Assembly (NCBI RefSeq): GCF_932294415.1
Contig: NC_065544.1
Coordinates: 35,148,310 to 35,212,309 of the forward strand
Reading direction: 5' to 3'
From: Quercus robur
Lineage: Eukaryota > Streptophyta > Magnoliopsida > Fagales > Fagaceae
DNA length: 64,000 nt
The first letter of the stretch is position 1, and each line of letters opens with the position of its first letter. The notes below the pieces were generated by a model, which saw only the letters and a program-made list of their open reading frames with translations, had not been told where the DNA came from and did not search any database. Of this stretch, positions 45,181 through 57,046 are shown piece after piece. Position numbers and translations under genes: made by a program.

Positions 45181-47084
45181 ATCTTTTCTAAGTTTTAACT
45201 CCAAATATTTGCTTATCCCATATACTACATTTTTTTGAAATGCTCAACATGTCATCCAAATTAACAGCATTTCCTAAAACCCTGGTGTATTGCAGGATTA
45301 TACTAAACCATCCTAGACAAACAGGTTTAACAAGTCAATGCAAATGCCCTACAGAATAGGTAAACTATAGAGAGGACCCAAAAAATGAACATGTTAAGAA
45401 TCTTCCTAATTTTGGGCCATGCCTCTACTTTTTTTTGTTTTTTAATAACTTTTATTCATGTTTTGATTTTTATAGAATTATTAATTATGCCTATACTTGT
45501 TCATGAGCCAAAGTTAAATTGGTTCATTAGTCACTCCCAAGCCCTTTTCTATGGTTCAGCAAACCTTTGGCCAAACACATGCAGCATCAAATCCACACCT
45601 CATTCATCTTAGTAATGTTAAAAATAAAAAGTAATGCAAAGGGAATCGAAACCCCAGTATAGTTTAATTAGCATTTAACTCTATCATCCAAAGAAAGGAG
45701 AAGGAAAATGACCTTATTCAAAGAACTTGGAGGAATTTATTTAACATTAATTTTATATGGTTGCCATCCTAGGAAAGGAGTAGGAAAATAGGCTCTTCTC
45801 CAATCTCCATATGCACTAATAAGAATTTTTTCAAGATGCCAATTGCTAATTACTTTGAACCATATATGCCGTTATTCTCAATGAGATAAAGTTAACCCTC
45901 ACTCCCTTATAGGCTACTCCATCTTCTAATGGGTGAAACTTATTAGATTCCTCATTTAAATTAAAAACAGCATATGGTTGTTTTTTTATTTGTATTATAT
46001 ATATTGATCAATGCAGTAATTTTTTTTAATAATTTAATCGAAGAACTTAAGAAATAACATCTAAAGAATTGTACTTATATTTTGCTTATGATTAATTTTT
46101 ATTTATTTGGGAAACCATAGTCGACCTTAATTTCCTTCTATCATTTTTTTTATTTTTATTTTTTTGCTTTTTCTTTGAGGGAAGAGGAGTAACAAAGAAG
46201 ATGAGATTTGAACTTGACCGACATAAGCTTTTAAAGATATTATGCTTATTACCAACATGGCTTTGGCCATTGTTAAAGCTTATAGATCATGACCAGATCC
46301 AAATCCAAAGAGTCTAATATTCGATGCCCTCTTTTTTTATTTTTCAGGTTTCAGAACCTAGGTAGGGCTAAACTGCAATTGATAAATATATAGACTATTA
46401 AGTGTGAGATGTTGAGAAAAGTATGCAACCGACGGGACTTTTTAAGTCAACTACAGTACTCGCACGGCCATTCAAGCAAAGGAGAGGTGTTTAATGTTAT
46501 ACCAGATACTATTCCTTACATATATAAAATATATAATAATAGAAACAATTTAGCAAAGTGGTGAAAAAATTTATACAAAAAAAAAAAAAGAAAAAAAAAA
46601 AAAAAGAAGAAGAAGAAGAAGAATAGAAACAAATCATCTCCATATGCATTCATAAAATATTTTTCAAGATTCCATTTATATATGCACAATTACCTCTACC
46701 TGTCAACGAGCTGAAGCTGCTGAACTTCACTCACAGGCACAGCTCACTCACTAACCTTTTGGCTAATGATGGTTCATTCATAGCCTTAGCTATTATGGAT
46801 GTCTTTTCTTTCTTTCTATGGCCAACAATAAAATCGATTCTTGTTACCGTTGGGATACGTTAATATTAGAAATAATAAGTCTAGCCAAATAGATAATTTT
46901 ATAATATTTTTTTTTACAACAGCTGAGATAGTATATTGTGATTGGTGTTCAATAAAAGTGGTATCAATAATGGGGTTATCTGAAAATGATGTTGTAGCAA
47001 TCATAATTTATCACCCTAATATTTTGCACCAATCACATCCTGTCACCTGTATGTATTGTGAAATTTTTAGTTTCTCCACCAAAT

Positions 47085-47265
47085 AGGTGGGTGGTCCTTT
47101 CTCAAAAAAAAAATAAAATAAAATAAAATAGGTGGGTGGTCTAGTGGTAAGGCTATTGAGCTAGCAGGACTTAGGTTATATATAGATTCAAACTTAGGTT
47201 ATATATAGATTCAAGTTTCCCATTATATAGATTCAAACTTAGGTTATATATAGCTCCTTGTAACA
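47085..47265 (+). repeat. SINE-like fragment with short internal duplications
   Basis: GGTGGTCTAGTGGTAAGGC resembles a tRNA-type A box. ACTTAGGTTATATATAGATT is repeated three times after it, perhaps from a B-box region (GATTCAAAC). AATAGGTGGGTGGTC occurs at both 47084 and 47129, separated by an A-rich run, as in a tandem or tail-mediated insertion. Confidence 0.35.
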
Positions 47266-48094
47266 AGTAGGAAACTCACACTGGTCCACCCCTAAACATT
47301 TTTTCTTTGCCAAGAAAAAAGAATTAGTACCTCTCACACCGCTACTAAATGGTTTTCAACTTTCATTAAAAAAAAAAAAAAAAAAAGTTAAATGTAAGAG
47401 AATCGTTACCCGAGCCATGTGTAGTGAGGTTTGAGAACTGAGGAGAGCCATTTAAGTCAGCTTAGCCTTAAGAGAACCTAATCCAAGCTGAGTACTAGTT
47501 TCGTGGCTCACTTGCCTTTTGTTTTTTAGCACATGTTGCTGAAGACTGAAGTGGGATTCTTTCGTTTATTTCTTTAGGGGGGTGGTTGTATTAAAAATAG
47601 TGTGTGAATGTGTTTAATGAGCAAGGATTAAGTAAGCAATGGGAATTTGAAATTATAGTTTCAAGTCAACTTCAAAATCCAACATTTCATTCTAGGTAAG
47701 AAGGAAAGATATCATTATTCCCATATGGATGCATTTATTTTAAATATAAGGAACAATTTTGTTTACTTCTAAGTTTCATCTAACTCAACATAGCCTACTT
47801 CCTAGACAGTCAAAGTCCCATCTTCCAACTTTTTTTTTTTTTTGACTCTTAGCTAGTGTTGTTTCTCTTTTGACTGAGCTAAATTACCCAGAAGCAATGG
47901 TTACAGCTGAAAAAAAAAAAAAAAAAAAAAGACTGGAAGCCAGACCAAAAGGTTTTCCAGGCATTGGACAGACAGCTATGATGCAAAAAAGAAGTTCCTG
48001 AGTAACAAATTTAAAGCAATTGCAAATTTATACATTAGCAAGTAAAATTGATATAGAAGATATGTAATGTATGTCTTAAGTTATTATTACCTAA

Positions 48095-48200
48095 AAGTCT
48101 TGTAACTCAACTAGTTAGTATATCCTTATGTTTCTAATAAAAAAAATCTATGGTTCAAATATTTTCTCTCCCATTGTAACTATCAAATTAAAAATAAAAA
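48095..48200 (+). repeat. SINE-like fragment
   Basis: TTGTAACTCAACTAGTTAGT (A-box-like) is followed about 55 bp later by ATGGTTCAAATATT (B-box-like) and then by CCCATTGTAAC, the layout of plant tRNA-derived SINEs. Ends and tail are not clear. Confidence 0.35.
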
Positions 48201-49364
48201 TAAAAAGTTATAATATCCTACTTTAAGTTTTTTTTATAAGTAATTTCCTAATTAAGTTACAATTTCCTAACTTTGTTATAACTTATAACGTAATATTGAA
48301 TGATGAGGTTCAGTCGCAACTAACTCTATTGAATGGTCTATATCAATTAGTTATTCAAGGACATCTTAACAAGGACATATAACAGAGGGAGATTTCTCAT
48401 TTTTTAATTATAGTATGACAATGGAAGAAGACAATGCAGAGGATGGTTAATTGAGCTACCTGCTTGAGATTTTCAATCATATGACTGCCTATACGGAACT
48501 AGGTTGAATTTCAGAGAGTTAAAAATATATCAAAATTTGCAGCCTCTTTTAATTTTATATATGTCTCCTATTTCAATCAAAAGAAAACAAACAAGAAGCC
48601 AATGGCCTATAGTAGCCCAGTTGGCACGTCCACTTCCTTGTGTGGGTTGTTGTGGTCAAATCTGAAATTGTCAGCATTGTTAGTGTTTCAAGTTTGGCAA
48701 GAACAAATACCGATAAATATTGATGTATCATTTAGAATAATTATCATATATAACGTAAAATCTACTATTTCATCTAATACATTTTAGTTTATTTTAGCGT
48801 TTGACTATTATTTGTTGGGTACTCTACAATTTTCGATAGCTTATTGGCTGTGTTTATTAAAAAATATAGTTTTTAGTAATTTTTATGTTAAATGTGTGAG
48901 AAAAAAACTAAAAACCGACGAATTTTTATATAAAATAATAATAATAATAATAATTGGATTATTTGCCCAAAAAAAAACCTTACACAAAAAACAAAAAGCT
49001 TGTTACTTTTTCCCTCATCACTCCCTTAATCAACCTCCTAAGGTTTGGTAGCAATTGGTGTATAAAGAGTACAATACCTTGGGGAAAACAACACAAGCTG
49101 CTAAAATTTGGTGCCAAATTGAAGGCTCTAGCGTTTTTGTCAAGATGTTTGTTCTCACTACTGCTTGGATGTTTTAGAGCTTCTCATTTTCTAATTACAT
49201 GTCTACATCAAAATTAATAATGAAGAAGCATATGTATGCATATTTCTGCATATGGTACCTCACCCCTCTCCTCAACAAGTGGCAATGCAAGCCCTCTCAG
49301 TTCCAAAACCCTGGACCCCTCAACCCCAAACTTTGGCCCCTCAAACAATTAAAAGAGAAAAAGA

Positions 49365-49570
49365 CAGTGGCACAACTTGTGCCACAACTCGCTATATGGG
49401 CGAGTTGTGGTTGGTGAAAGAATGTCCTTACATAGACCCATCATATGGGCAAGTTATAGTTGGTGAAGTGATGTACTCGCATGGACCCACCATCACCCCT
49501 CCACTAATTACAACTCACCACATAAGCAAGTTGTGACACAAATTATACCACAAGTTGTAGCACCAAAACT
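49365..49570. mobile_element. Palindromic MITE-like repeat
   Basis: The left arm has GTGGCACAACTTGTGCCAC and GGGCGAGTTGTGG. The right arm has CATAAGCAAGTTGTGACAC and ACCACAAGTTGTAGCACC. A phrase GTTGTGGTTGGTGAA / GTTATAGTTGGTGAA is repeated in tandem with ATGGACCCA-type spacers. Related words occur at 62487-62660. Confidence 0.45.
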
Positions 49571-51059
49571 ACTCATTAAAAGATGAGTCCCTTCGTCAGT
49601 TTGGGACTTTGACCACTCGGGAACACCATCATGAGGAGGAACCTTCCCCAAAGTTAAAAACTGTATTAAATACCAAAAAAAATTAAGAGGTAAAAGTGGG
49701 GTAAAGAAGAGAAAGACAATATGCCTGCAAAAAGCAGCGCAAATAAATACACTCCTTTGAGAGAAAACAAAGCAGCTGAGCAAGAAGAAGCAAAAGAAAC
49801 CAAGTATATCACATGGGGTTTGGAGACTTTTTACCTCTTTGTCTAGCTGTAATGTCACACACAAAGCCCTTGGTCTCAACTCTCAATGTTCAATGTACAA
49901 ATTCATTTCCGTTCTTACCCACTATTAATTTTTTATATGTGTTGGCATTAGGTCCAATGGTCATAGAAAGGGTTTAAAAAAGTAATAATACTTAAAAGTT
50001 ATAGACCCCACTTAAGAGACCCTCTCACTTCTCATCCCATCTGGGGGGCAGGGTTGAAAGAAAAGGTCCAAAGCCACACACAGCTACTAGTGAGCTTTGA
50101 AGCACAAATGGAAAAAAAGAAAAGAAAAGATACATACCAATGAGATGGCGCACTACCAGAATAACCTCAGCTTTCATAATAATATCACAATTCAAGGAGA
50201 CCCCACATAAACAGAAATGTCATTGGAAATAAATAATAAAGTAAAAGGAAAAAAAGATGGAAGAAAAAGACACACTACCATACAATGTGACACAGCAGAG
50301 AGAAGTTCTAAGCATTAAAGAAGGGTCAAATGTACTCTTAGTCCTCTTAAAAAAAATGGAAAGAAAGATGCTGATCCAATATATATTCATGAGCATTCAA
50401 TATCTGAGGAACACAACATTTCTGTTTACATCTTTATGTAAGAAGCACTGACAAAATGCCATGATACAACCAGAAACCCCTATCAGAAATATGTGGGTTA
50501 CAGGCTTACAGCAGTTAAAAAAGGAAAATGAGTTTCATCGTCTCTTTTACCAAGCCCTCCATCCCAAACCATGAAAAAACTTGTAAATCAATCAAACCAC
50601 ACAAAGATTAGCACACTGGCATAAGGTAAAATTAACAAACTAGGCATTAGCATCAAACTCATGTCGGTTGGTAGCAGTTTCCTTACTACTGCCACCACCA
50701 CTAAAGTCATTAAAAGTAAGAGAATTAGTAGAATTATAAAAGGTAAGTGGTTCTGCTATACCAAAGCTTCACCACCTTCATGCATTGAAGGTAAATTAAA
50801 AATTAACCTCCACTTGCTCTATCCCTAAATGGAAAGCTGAGCTCCAACTCCATAGTTGGATTCTGCATTGAGAGTATAAAGATTCAACCAGGCCAAACAA
50901 AACCTGAGAATGCTTATGCTCTATTTACAGATTAATAGAGGCATAAACCAACTTCCAAAAAAAGCTGACTTGAACTCCTACTTTGTAAATTCTAAAATGT
51001 TAGTCAATTAAAACTAGCTACCGATATGAACAGTTGCCCTAATTGGATTCTACCCTTTG
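49571..51059 (-). other. Region downstream of the DUF620 gene, including its 3' UTR
   Basis: No coding match. The 3' UTR of the DUF620 gene should lie in the part next to 51059. The 123-codon antisense frame at 49508-49879 is hydrophobic by composition only and is not accepted. Confidence 0.4.
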
Positions 51060-51683
51060 TTAGACTTCCATCTTCCAAATCATGTTATCAATGGATCCGT
51101 CATGTTCTTTCTCCAGTGCAGCTACTTTGGCCCGATGTGCTGCTAGTGCAATCGCCCCTTTTCCTCTTTCATCGTGAGGGAGCTCACATGTCTCACCGAT
51201 GGACCCAGATCTCAAATCTGCTGGGGGGATGAAGCAGTCTACCGACAGACCCGGAACATTAAATGCAACCTCTTCAATTGTCCATGCTTCTTCCATCCTT
51301 GTTTTGGTATGACTCATTGCCATCTCACCAAATCTGAAAAGGGTCACCACGGAACGCCCAGAGTGGGCGATCATGATCCCCTCAACAGACCTGTAATCAT
51401 CAAGGAATGAATTGATTGTAGTTTCCCAGTAAACTGAATCTCCACCATTGGATTGGATACGCGTCAGATGTGAATCCTCCATGTAAACAAGAAGCCCAGT
51501 CTTCTGGCTGAAGTAGCCAAACAAGACATGCCTAATTATCTCCGCCGGACCTTCACTCCTCCCCTTCAATGTCTGAGGGTCAGCACAAAGCTTCAGAATG
51601 AAGCAATCCTCGCTGTTGATCTTCTTCTCTCCTATGCATCTAGCATCCGCAAACATACCAGCAGTGGTTCTAGGATCAAGCCC
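51060..51683 (-). CDS. DUF620-family protein, exon 3
   Basis: The acceptor GTTTCAG|GGG places the exon start at 51683. It encodes 207 residues and TAA at 51060, from GLDPRTTAGMFADARCIGEK through LLVYMEDSHLTRIQ, WETTINSFLDDYRSVEGIMI, AHSGRSVVTLFRFGE and WTIEEVAFNVPGLSVDCFIP to a charged end (EKEHDGSIDNMIWKMEV). It is the C-terminal half of the plant-specific DUF620 domain; function is not established. It joins exon 2 in phase 0. Confidence 0.92.
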   Translation of the reverse strand, partial: GLDPRTTAGMFADARCIGEKKINSEDCFILKLCADPQTLKGRSEGPAEIIRHVLFGYFSQKTGLLVYMEDSHLTRIQSNGGDSVYWETTINSFLDDYRSVEGIMIAHSGRSVVTLFRFGEMAMSHTKTRMEEAWTIEEVAFNVPGLSVDCFIPPADLRSGSIGETCELPHDERGKGAIALAAHRAKVAALEKEHDGSIDNMIWKMEV

Positions 51684-51767
51684 CTGAAACACAACCATAA
51701 ATCACATATGAAAATGTCCACAACACCAAAATAAACCTGCAAAAAACAAGCCACACACAATGTCTAC

Positions 51768-52115
51768 CTGAAGTGCACGACGCAGAGGCCTCACAGGGCC
51801 TTTTGCAGTGTGGGCACCAAGCCAGGGCGTGTGCCTCCAAACAAGCTTGCCATTGCAGCCTGCGTGAACCTTACTTCCCCCAACCGCAAGCTCCACATAC
51901 CACATATCTGGATTCATCTGCCAGAGCACAAACCCGCCCGACTCAGCACATCTAGAAGGATTCCGATTCTTCATCACCTTAGTGGCAGTTTCAAACTCAG
52001 AAGCTACCATCCTAAGCTTTCCCATTGCATACGCATTTTTAATCGAGTTCTGCAGCTTCTGCCCACCAGAAGCTGCCGTGTACTGCTGCAATATGTACTG
52101 AGCAGAGGAAGTTTC
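51768..52115 (-). CDS. DUF620-family protein, exon 2
   Basis: Starts after TTGCAG at 52115 (ETSSAQYILQQYTAASGGQK) and ends CTTCAG|GTAGAC at 51768, 116 codons in phase 0. It includes AYAMGKLRMVASEFETATKV and GGFVLWQMNPDMWYVELAVG, the most conserved part of the domain. Introns on both sides have GT/AG borders (84 bp to exon 3, 682 bp from exon 1). Confidence 0.93.
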
Positions 52116-52797
52116 CTGCAATAATACCAGCCATTAGAACACCAAAAAAACACAGTTATTTTACTATATCTACAGAATGTTTTTTAGTATTCTATAAAAA
52201 AGAGAGAAACACAAAAGGCAATGAAATTAATTGTATCAACCACTCAATATTTAGTAACAAAAATGCTAACTATAGTTATTTTTCTCTGTTGGGTCTAGTA
52301 AAAAAAGTTGGCTCTAAGTTCATGTACTTTCCTCTGTTTCCTCATCAACCAAACGGAGACATTAAAAATAAAAAAATAAAAAATTAAGGGTGCTTATTTT
52401 ACTACTTTAAACAAACATAGAAGAAAATCTAAAATTTAAAAACAAATCCAAACATCAGGATTCAGAATATCCATAGATTTCGCCAAGAATTCACATAAAA
52501 CATTTATACAAATAAATTATTAAGAGAAAATCTACAACCCAAACAATCAAATATCAAATATCTTAAGGAACACTCAAACCCAATGCGGCAAAACCCCATT
52601 TCCAAATAACAATTTTTATTTATTTTTAATAAAGTTACTAAAAAACAAAACCAACCCAACTCTTAAAAAATAAAAATAAATAAATCCCAAAATATCAAAA
52701 CTACTATTTTTGAAAACCAAAACGACCCCATTTGTATAGTTTCACACAGAGAGAAAGAGAAAGAGAAAGAGAAAGATGGAGAGAGAGAGAGACTGAC
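52116..52797 (-). other. DUF620 intron 1
   Basis: 682 bp with a GT donor (GTCAGT) and AG acceptor (TTGCAG). AT-rich, with a CT-rich tract next to the donor on the coding strand. No other feature. Confidence 0.8.
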
Positions 52798-53283
52798 AAT
52801 GGGGGTGTCCTTGATACTAAGGTGAGGCAAAGGGTCAGTGGTGCTGACGTGGAGAGGAGCAAGTGGAGCACCCATTACACCAAGCAATATTCTGAGATCA
52901 GACCTTCTGTTGCTGCTGTTGCTGTTGTTGTTGTTGTAACCCATGGAAGAAGCTGTCACTGAAGGAGTTCTACCCAGTTGTCCTTTCATCCACTGACCCA
53001 AACCCGACCCGCTTCTCTTCGACTCTCCGATTTCCGCTCCGTCTTGGTCCGGACCCTCCATCAGCGGCGTCAGTGTTTCCCCCAACGGCCTCAGGCTACC
53101 GGATCTCGCTACCAACGCCGCCTCATGTTGGGCCGCGTGGTGGCTCTTCTTTCGCCGGAGTAAACCGGACATTATCGTGGGTGACCCGGTTCTAGCCGGG
53201 CTGTTGGCACGTGACCGGGACGGTGAGAGTCCTCGGACTACTTCTTCTTTTAGTGCCGAGAAGAAGCCTTGCTTTCTCTCCAT
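52798..53283 (-). CDS. DUF620-family protein, exon 1
   Basis: The first ATG is at 53283 (MERKQGFFSALKEEVVRGLS); the codons just upstream are open but start with TTG, not ATG. It encodes 162 residues to CCCATT|GTCAGT at 52798, phase 0. The N-terminus is basic and Ser/Pro-rich (SRSRANSPARTGSPT). Near residues 115-127 an Asn run (YNNNNSNSSNRRSD) is coded by a GTT/GTTGCT-type repeat. It ends LPHLSIKDTPI, as in DUF620 proteins. The joined product is 485 residues. Subcellular location and role are unknown. Directly inside the donor the intron carries a GA/CT microsatellite (52747-52795). Confidence 0.92.
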
Positions 53284-53674
53284 TGTTAATGGAACCAAAA
53301 AATATAAAGCTTAGTTAGAATGAAAACGTTGTTGTTGCTTTTTGTGTTTGTGTTTGTGTATGTGAGTGAGTGTGTTTGTGTTTGTTTGGTTTAGTTTAGT
53401 TTAGTTTTTTTTGTTAGAGAGAAAGGTGGGTTTGAGAGCGAGTAGTGTGCGAGCTCTTCATGGAGAGAGAAAGGTTTTGGGACTCAGTTCACTGTGTGGG
53501 CAACTGGTGAGAGAAAACGGCTTCAACGATAGTGCGACTTTTTAGTGTGTGTGTGTTATGAAAATGATTCTAGAGAGAGAAAAAGTGGTGCGTTATTTTT
53601 AGAGAGGAGAGAGAGAGGAGAGAGAATTTTCTATCGAGGGAAAGAAATAGGGTGTGGAATAGTGTGGTGGGGTG

Positions 53675-53682
53675 CTATATAG
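53675..53682 (-). promoter_or_regulatory. TATA box of the DUF620 gene
   Basis: CTATATAG (palindromic), about 390 bp upstream of the ATG at 53283. The DNA between them is rich in GAGA/CTCT and GT tracts, consistent with a long 5' UTR or a core promoter with GA elements. Confidence 0.55.
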
Positions 53683-53912
53683 TGACTAGTGAGAAAAAGG
53701 AACGATGTGCCTTTTTTTTTTTCCGTATTAATTTATTTAAGGGACATACCAAATTAAGAAATGTGAATGTGTGGGGTGTCTTTTTGGTATTTTTATATTT
53801 TAACCAAAAAAAAAAAGAGTAAAATAGAAGTAATTTTTAGATACTTCTAAAATACGAAAAATATTACTATTTTTTCTTAAATTTATGGTGGAGCCTACTC
53901 ATTAAATTTATA

Positions 53913-54071
53913 GGGAAATGCTAACGAGTGTCCTTAGAGTACTGGTTGAGAATCCAGTTAAAGAAAGTTTTTATGGAAAAAGAAAAAAAATAATTAATGT
54001 TTTGACAACTTTTTTCATTTTTCATAAAAGTGATGTCAAAACTTTTCTATGGGCATTCGTTAGCATGACCC
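53913..54071. mobile_element. Mutator-like MITE, 9-bp TSD AAATTTATA
   Basis: The ends GGGAAATGCTAACGAGTGTC and reversed GGGTCATGCTAACGAATGCC match at 17 of 20 bases. Identical 9-bp flanks AAATTTATA lie at 53904-53912 and 54072-54080. A 9-bp duplication is characteristic of Mutator-like elements. Length 159 bp. It lies about 230 bp upstream of the DUF620 TATA box. Confidence 0.88.
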
Positions 54072-54175
54072 AAATTTATAATAGGGTCCACCAAGAATGT
54101 GAGAGCATAAAACACCATCTCTCCTTACTTCGGAAGTACCTAAGAATTTTCCATAAGAACTGTAATTTAGGTGCT

Positions 54176-54552
54176 ATTCTTTGGCAAAAATGGCCCACTA
54201 CCACTATTTAGCAAAAAAATTAGCAATCTACCACTGTTTTAGAAATATGTAGGAATCTACCACTTTTTTGAAACTCGAGTTCCAAAAACTCGAGTTCTCT
54301 GAAAAAATATACTCTAAAAAGTTTTGAAAATTTTTTATGGTACTCAAGTTCATGAAACTCGAGTACCATAAAAAAATTTCCAAATTTTTCCGTGGTACTC
54401 GAGTTCCATAAACTCGAGTACCATAGAAAATTCTATTTCGCCAAACTTGAGTACTTAAAAAGTGGTAGATCTCTACATATTTCCGAAACAGTGGTAGATT
54501 GCAACATAGTTTGCAAAAATGTGCTATTCAGCTATTTTCGCCATTGTTCTTT
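54176..54552. mobile_element. Foldback element with long inverted repeats and CTCGAG palindromes
   Basis: The arms of about 95 bp match in inverted order: TTTGGCAAAAATGGCCC, CAATCTACCACTGTTTTAG, AATATGTAGGAATCTACCAC on the left, and reversed CAATCTACCACTGTTTCGG, AATATGTAGAGATCTACCAC on the right. The centre has several copies of a smaller palindrome, ACTCGAGTTCC...AACTCGAGTACC, giving CTCGAG at about 54276, 54292, 54358, 54398 and 54413. No exact target duplication was found. Confidence 0.8.
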
Positions 54553-54618
54553 AGGCTCATCTCTTAAAATTCAGTAATGTGGTTTTTTTCTCATGGGATG
54601 AAAATGTATTTTTAGTTA

Positions 54619-54946
54619 CGCTCCATTTGTTTTGATGGAAAATCTTGTGTAAAGATAGTTTTCTGTATTTTCTAGTGTTTGGTAGCATAAAAAAAAGACG
54701 AGCCAAAGGAAAATTATCTTTAATCAACATAAAAAGTATGGCTCATTTTTAGACATTGTTTTCCATTAAAATTTTTTGGAAAACAACTTTATCTCACAAC
54801 AAGCTAAATAAGGAAAGTTAGAAAATTATTTTTCAACTCATTTAAAATTGCTACCAAACATTGGAAAATGAGATAGTTTTATAGAAAATAATTTTTGAAA
54901 AATGACTCATTTTCTAGAAAATATCATTGCTGAAACAAACAAAGTG
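54619..54946. mobile_element. Tourist-like MITE, TSD TTA
   Basis: The left end CGCTCCATTTGTTTTGATGG and reversed right end CACTTTGTTTGTTTCAGC are flanked by TTA (54616-54618 and 54947-54949). The interior has GGAAAAT / ATTTTCC words in both orientations. Third MITE in a row upstream of the DUF620 gene. Confidence 0.75.
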
Positions 54947-54949
54947 TTA

Positions 54950-56104
54950 AATACAACTACATGACTTAATTTTAAGAATGAAATCTAAGAAACAGTACTT
55001 AGATATTGTATGTTTGTACCTAAATTTTGCCATTTTTATAAAATAGGATTTAACATGTTGGTAATTTTTTCTCAAAAAAAAAAAAAAAAACATGTAGGTA
55101 ATTTTTTTAGGTTTTTTTTTTTTAATTAAAGGATTTACTTTGGACCATGTAATAACTTCTTCTTTTTGAGCAAAATATAATAACTTTTTTTATGGTAGAT
55201 GAATAACTATCATGAATAATAATAATTAATGGTTCAATTGAATGGTCAAAGTTCGACCCAAATTTGCGCCCTGGTTTTGGTTTAGTTATTATTATTCCCT
55301 GTAAAGGTTGTACCAATAAGAATTATCTAGCAGAATTGTAGGAGATACCACTTTAAATTGTTCGCATGGTGTAGTGGTAATTTAATGAACTAACTTTATT
55401 ATTATCATGCTTTTTCTTTGAAGCTAATTACTGTAAGTTCATTCACATAAAAGATCAAATTACAAGTTCACCACTGGCCAGAAAATTACTACAAAACTTC
55501 ACTGTATGAGTCTTGAGAATTGAGAAGGAAAAAAAAAAACTACATCCTACTTTTTTATTTTATTAAGAAAAACTACATCCTACTGTGATTCAACTTATCC
55601 CATTCTATAGATCAAAATTAACCCAAAAAAAAAAAAAAACTTATTCCATTCTAATTCATGTGAGTTTTTCTCGTCTCAAAGTGGGGATAGAATGATAATT
55701 GATTTTATCCATTCGCACTTTGAGTTTGTATCTATTTTATTTATATATTATACATTTAAATATAATTTGACTTTTTATGTTTACCTTAACTTTAATTATA
55801 AATTTTTTACATATTTGATTATTTCCACAAAATACTTGTTTATAATAACTTTTAATGTCACCGCCTCGATAGAGACAGCGCTATGTAGATACTTGGGGGG
55901 ACCATGGCCTTCTAATTATTTTTACAATACTACATATTCATATAATCTTTAGAATCTAGCTTAAGAAAATTGTTCTCGGCCCCCTTTATAATGTTTTCAT
56001 ATTGCCATTGCATGATTTCAGAGTGTGTCACACCATTATACTAGGTTATTTGAAAGAGAAAAAAAAAAAAAAAAAAAGATAATAGCCAGTAATCTCCTTT
56101 TTTT
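54950..56104. other. Intergenic DNA, no gene seen
   Basis: AT-rich with several poly-A/T runs. GCATGGTGTAGTGGTAAT at about 55363 is A-box-like and may be a SINE remnant. The stretch 55840-56000 (TCACCGCCTCGATAGAGAC onward) is not recognised. Confidence 0.4.
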
Positions 56105-56570
56105 ATGGAATGGAAAGATTTTATTTATAAACAATGGAATTACAAAGAGAGGCTAATAGATTCCTCTTTAATTACAGAGTCAAAACAAGGAGGGCCACAT
56201 GCTAAATCAAAAAAGTCACATACATTGTTCTTTAAAGACCATTTGGCCAAAGCATGAATTGCACCATTCGCCACCTTGGGAACCCAATAAACAAAGTAGT
56301 TTAGGAATTGTTATAGTAATGTTACATCCCAAGACCACATGGAAAGATTTTATTAACAGACAATGGAATTACAAAGAGAGATCGATGGATTCCTCTCTGA
56401 TTACTGATTCAAAACAAGGAGGGACACATGCTAAATCAAAAGAGCCATATATACATTAATCTTTAAGAACCATTTGGGCAAAGCATGAAATGCAACATTC
56501 GCCACCCTAAGAACCCAATAAACAAAGTAGTTTGGGAACTGTGACAGTAAATGTTAGCATGTCACAAGGC
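56105..56570 (-). pseudogene. Two tandem copies of an L1 LINE 3' end
   Basis: Two units of about 227 bp (about 56105-56330 and 56331-56570) repeat in tandem. On the minus strand each codes in pieces for the C-terminal end of plant LINE RNase H (AHALAKWSLKNN-like: first unit AKWSLKNNVCDFFDLACGPP, then SVIKEESISLCNSIVYK), followed by short 3' UTR. The second unit is more diverged and has stops. The tandem arrangement suggests a local duplication after insertion. Confidence 0.7.
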
Positions 56571-56814
56571 CACATGGAAGATAATTATGTAGCAACTGTT
56601 GAAGTTTGAATTTGAATAATAAATTAGCAATGGTAGATTGGATTGTTATTGTTTCAAATTTTTATTTGATAGGAGTTAGTTCCTATTTGTTTGGATAGTA
56701 TCAAATTATGAGTATTATTTATGTACTGTGAAGGAAGGTATGGATCAGAAGCAGACAATTAACCCATAATGTTTATTTTCTCTCTCAAGTTTAGGAGATT
56801 TGTTATCTCGGATT

Positions 56815-57046
56815 GGCTAACTATCTTTTAAGTTTCCGAATTCACAACTGCAAAGCAGATAAATCATAGCATATGCACTTAATTCTTTTTGTTGAACAGC
56901 ACATGCGCTTAATTCTCTAGGGGATACCTTGGCAAAGGAATACAAGAGCATCAACAAAGACTTTGGAATCACTCTCAACACATATAGATTCAATTCCAAT
57001 CTCTCTCCCAATCTTAATACCCATGATACAACTTCAACTTCTGCTT

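Larger units (their letters stand above)
44511..49364. other. Intergenic DNA with repeat fragments, no gene seen
   Basis: (AT)n at about 44568-44594. The stretch 44595-44790 resembles the LTR fragment at 58530-58790 (ATGTAGTCTTTAAAGACTTT, then a decayed GTGGATGTAGGC-type phrase). A 25-bp phrase starting TATCATAAATGTGCATCC is duplicated at about 45071 and 45103. SINE-like pieces lie near 45622, 46195, 47130 and 48095. Poly-A/GAA tracts lie at 46580-46625. None of the short frames resembles a protein. Confidence 0.45.

Noticed and set aside
49508-49879. 123-codon hydrophobic frame on the minus strand
   Set aside because: Partly over a MITE-like repeat, no similarity, no supporting splice or promoter context.
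55360-55460. Possible tRNA gene or SINE (GGTGTAGTGGTAA)
   Set aside because: Only an A-box-like stretch; no cloverleaf or B box.
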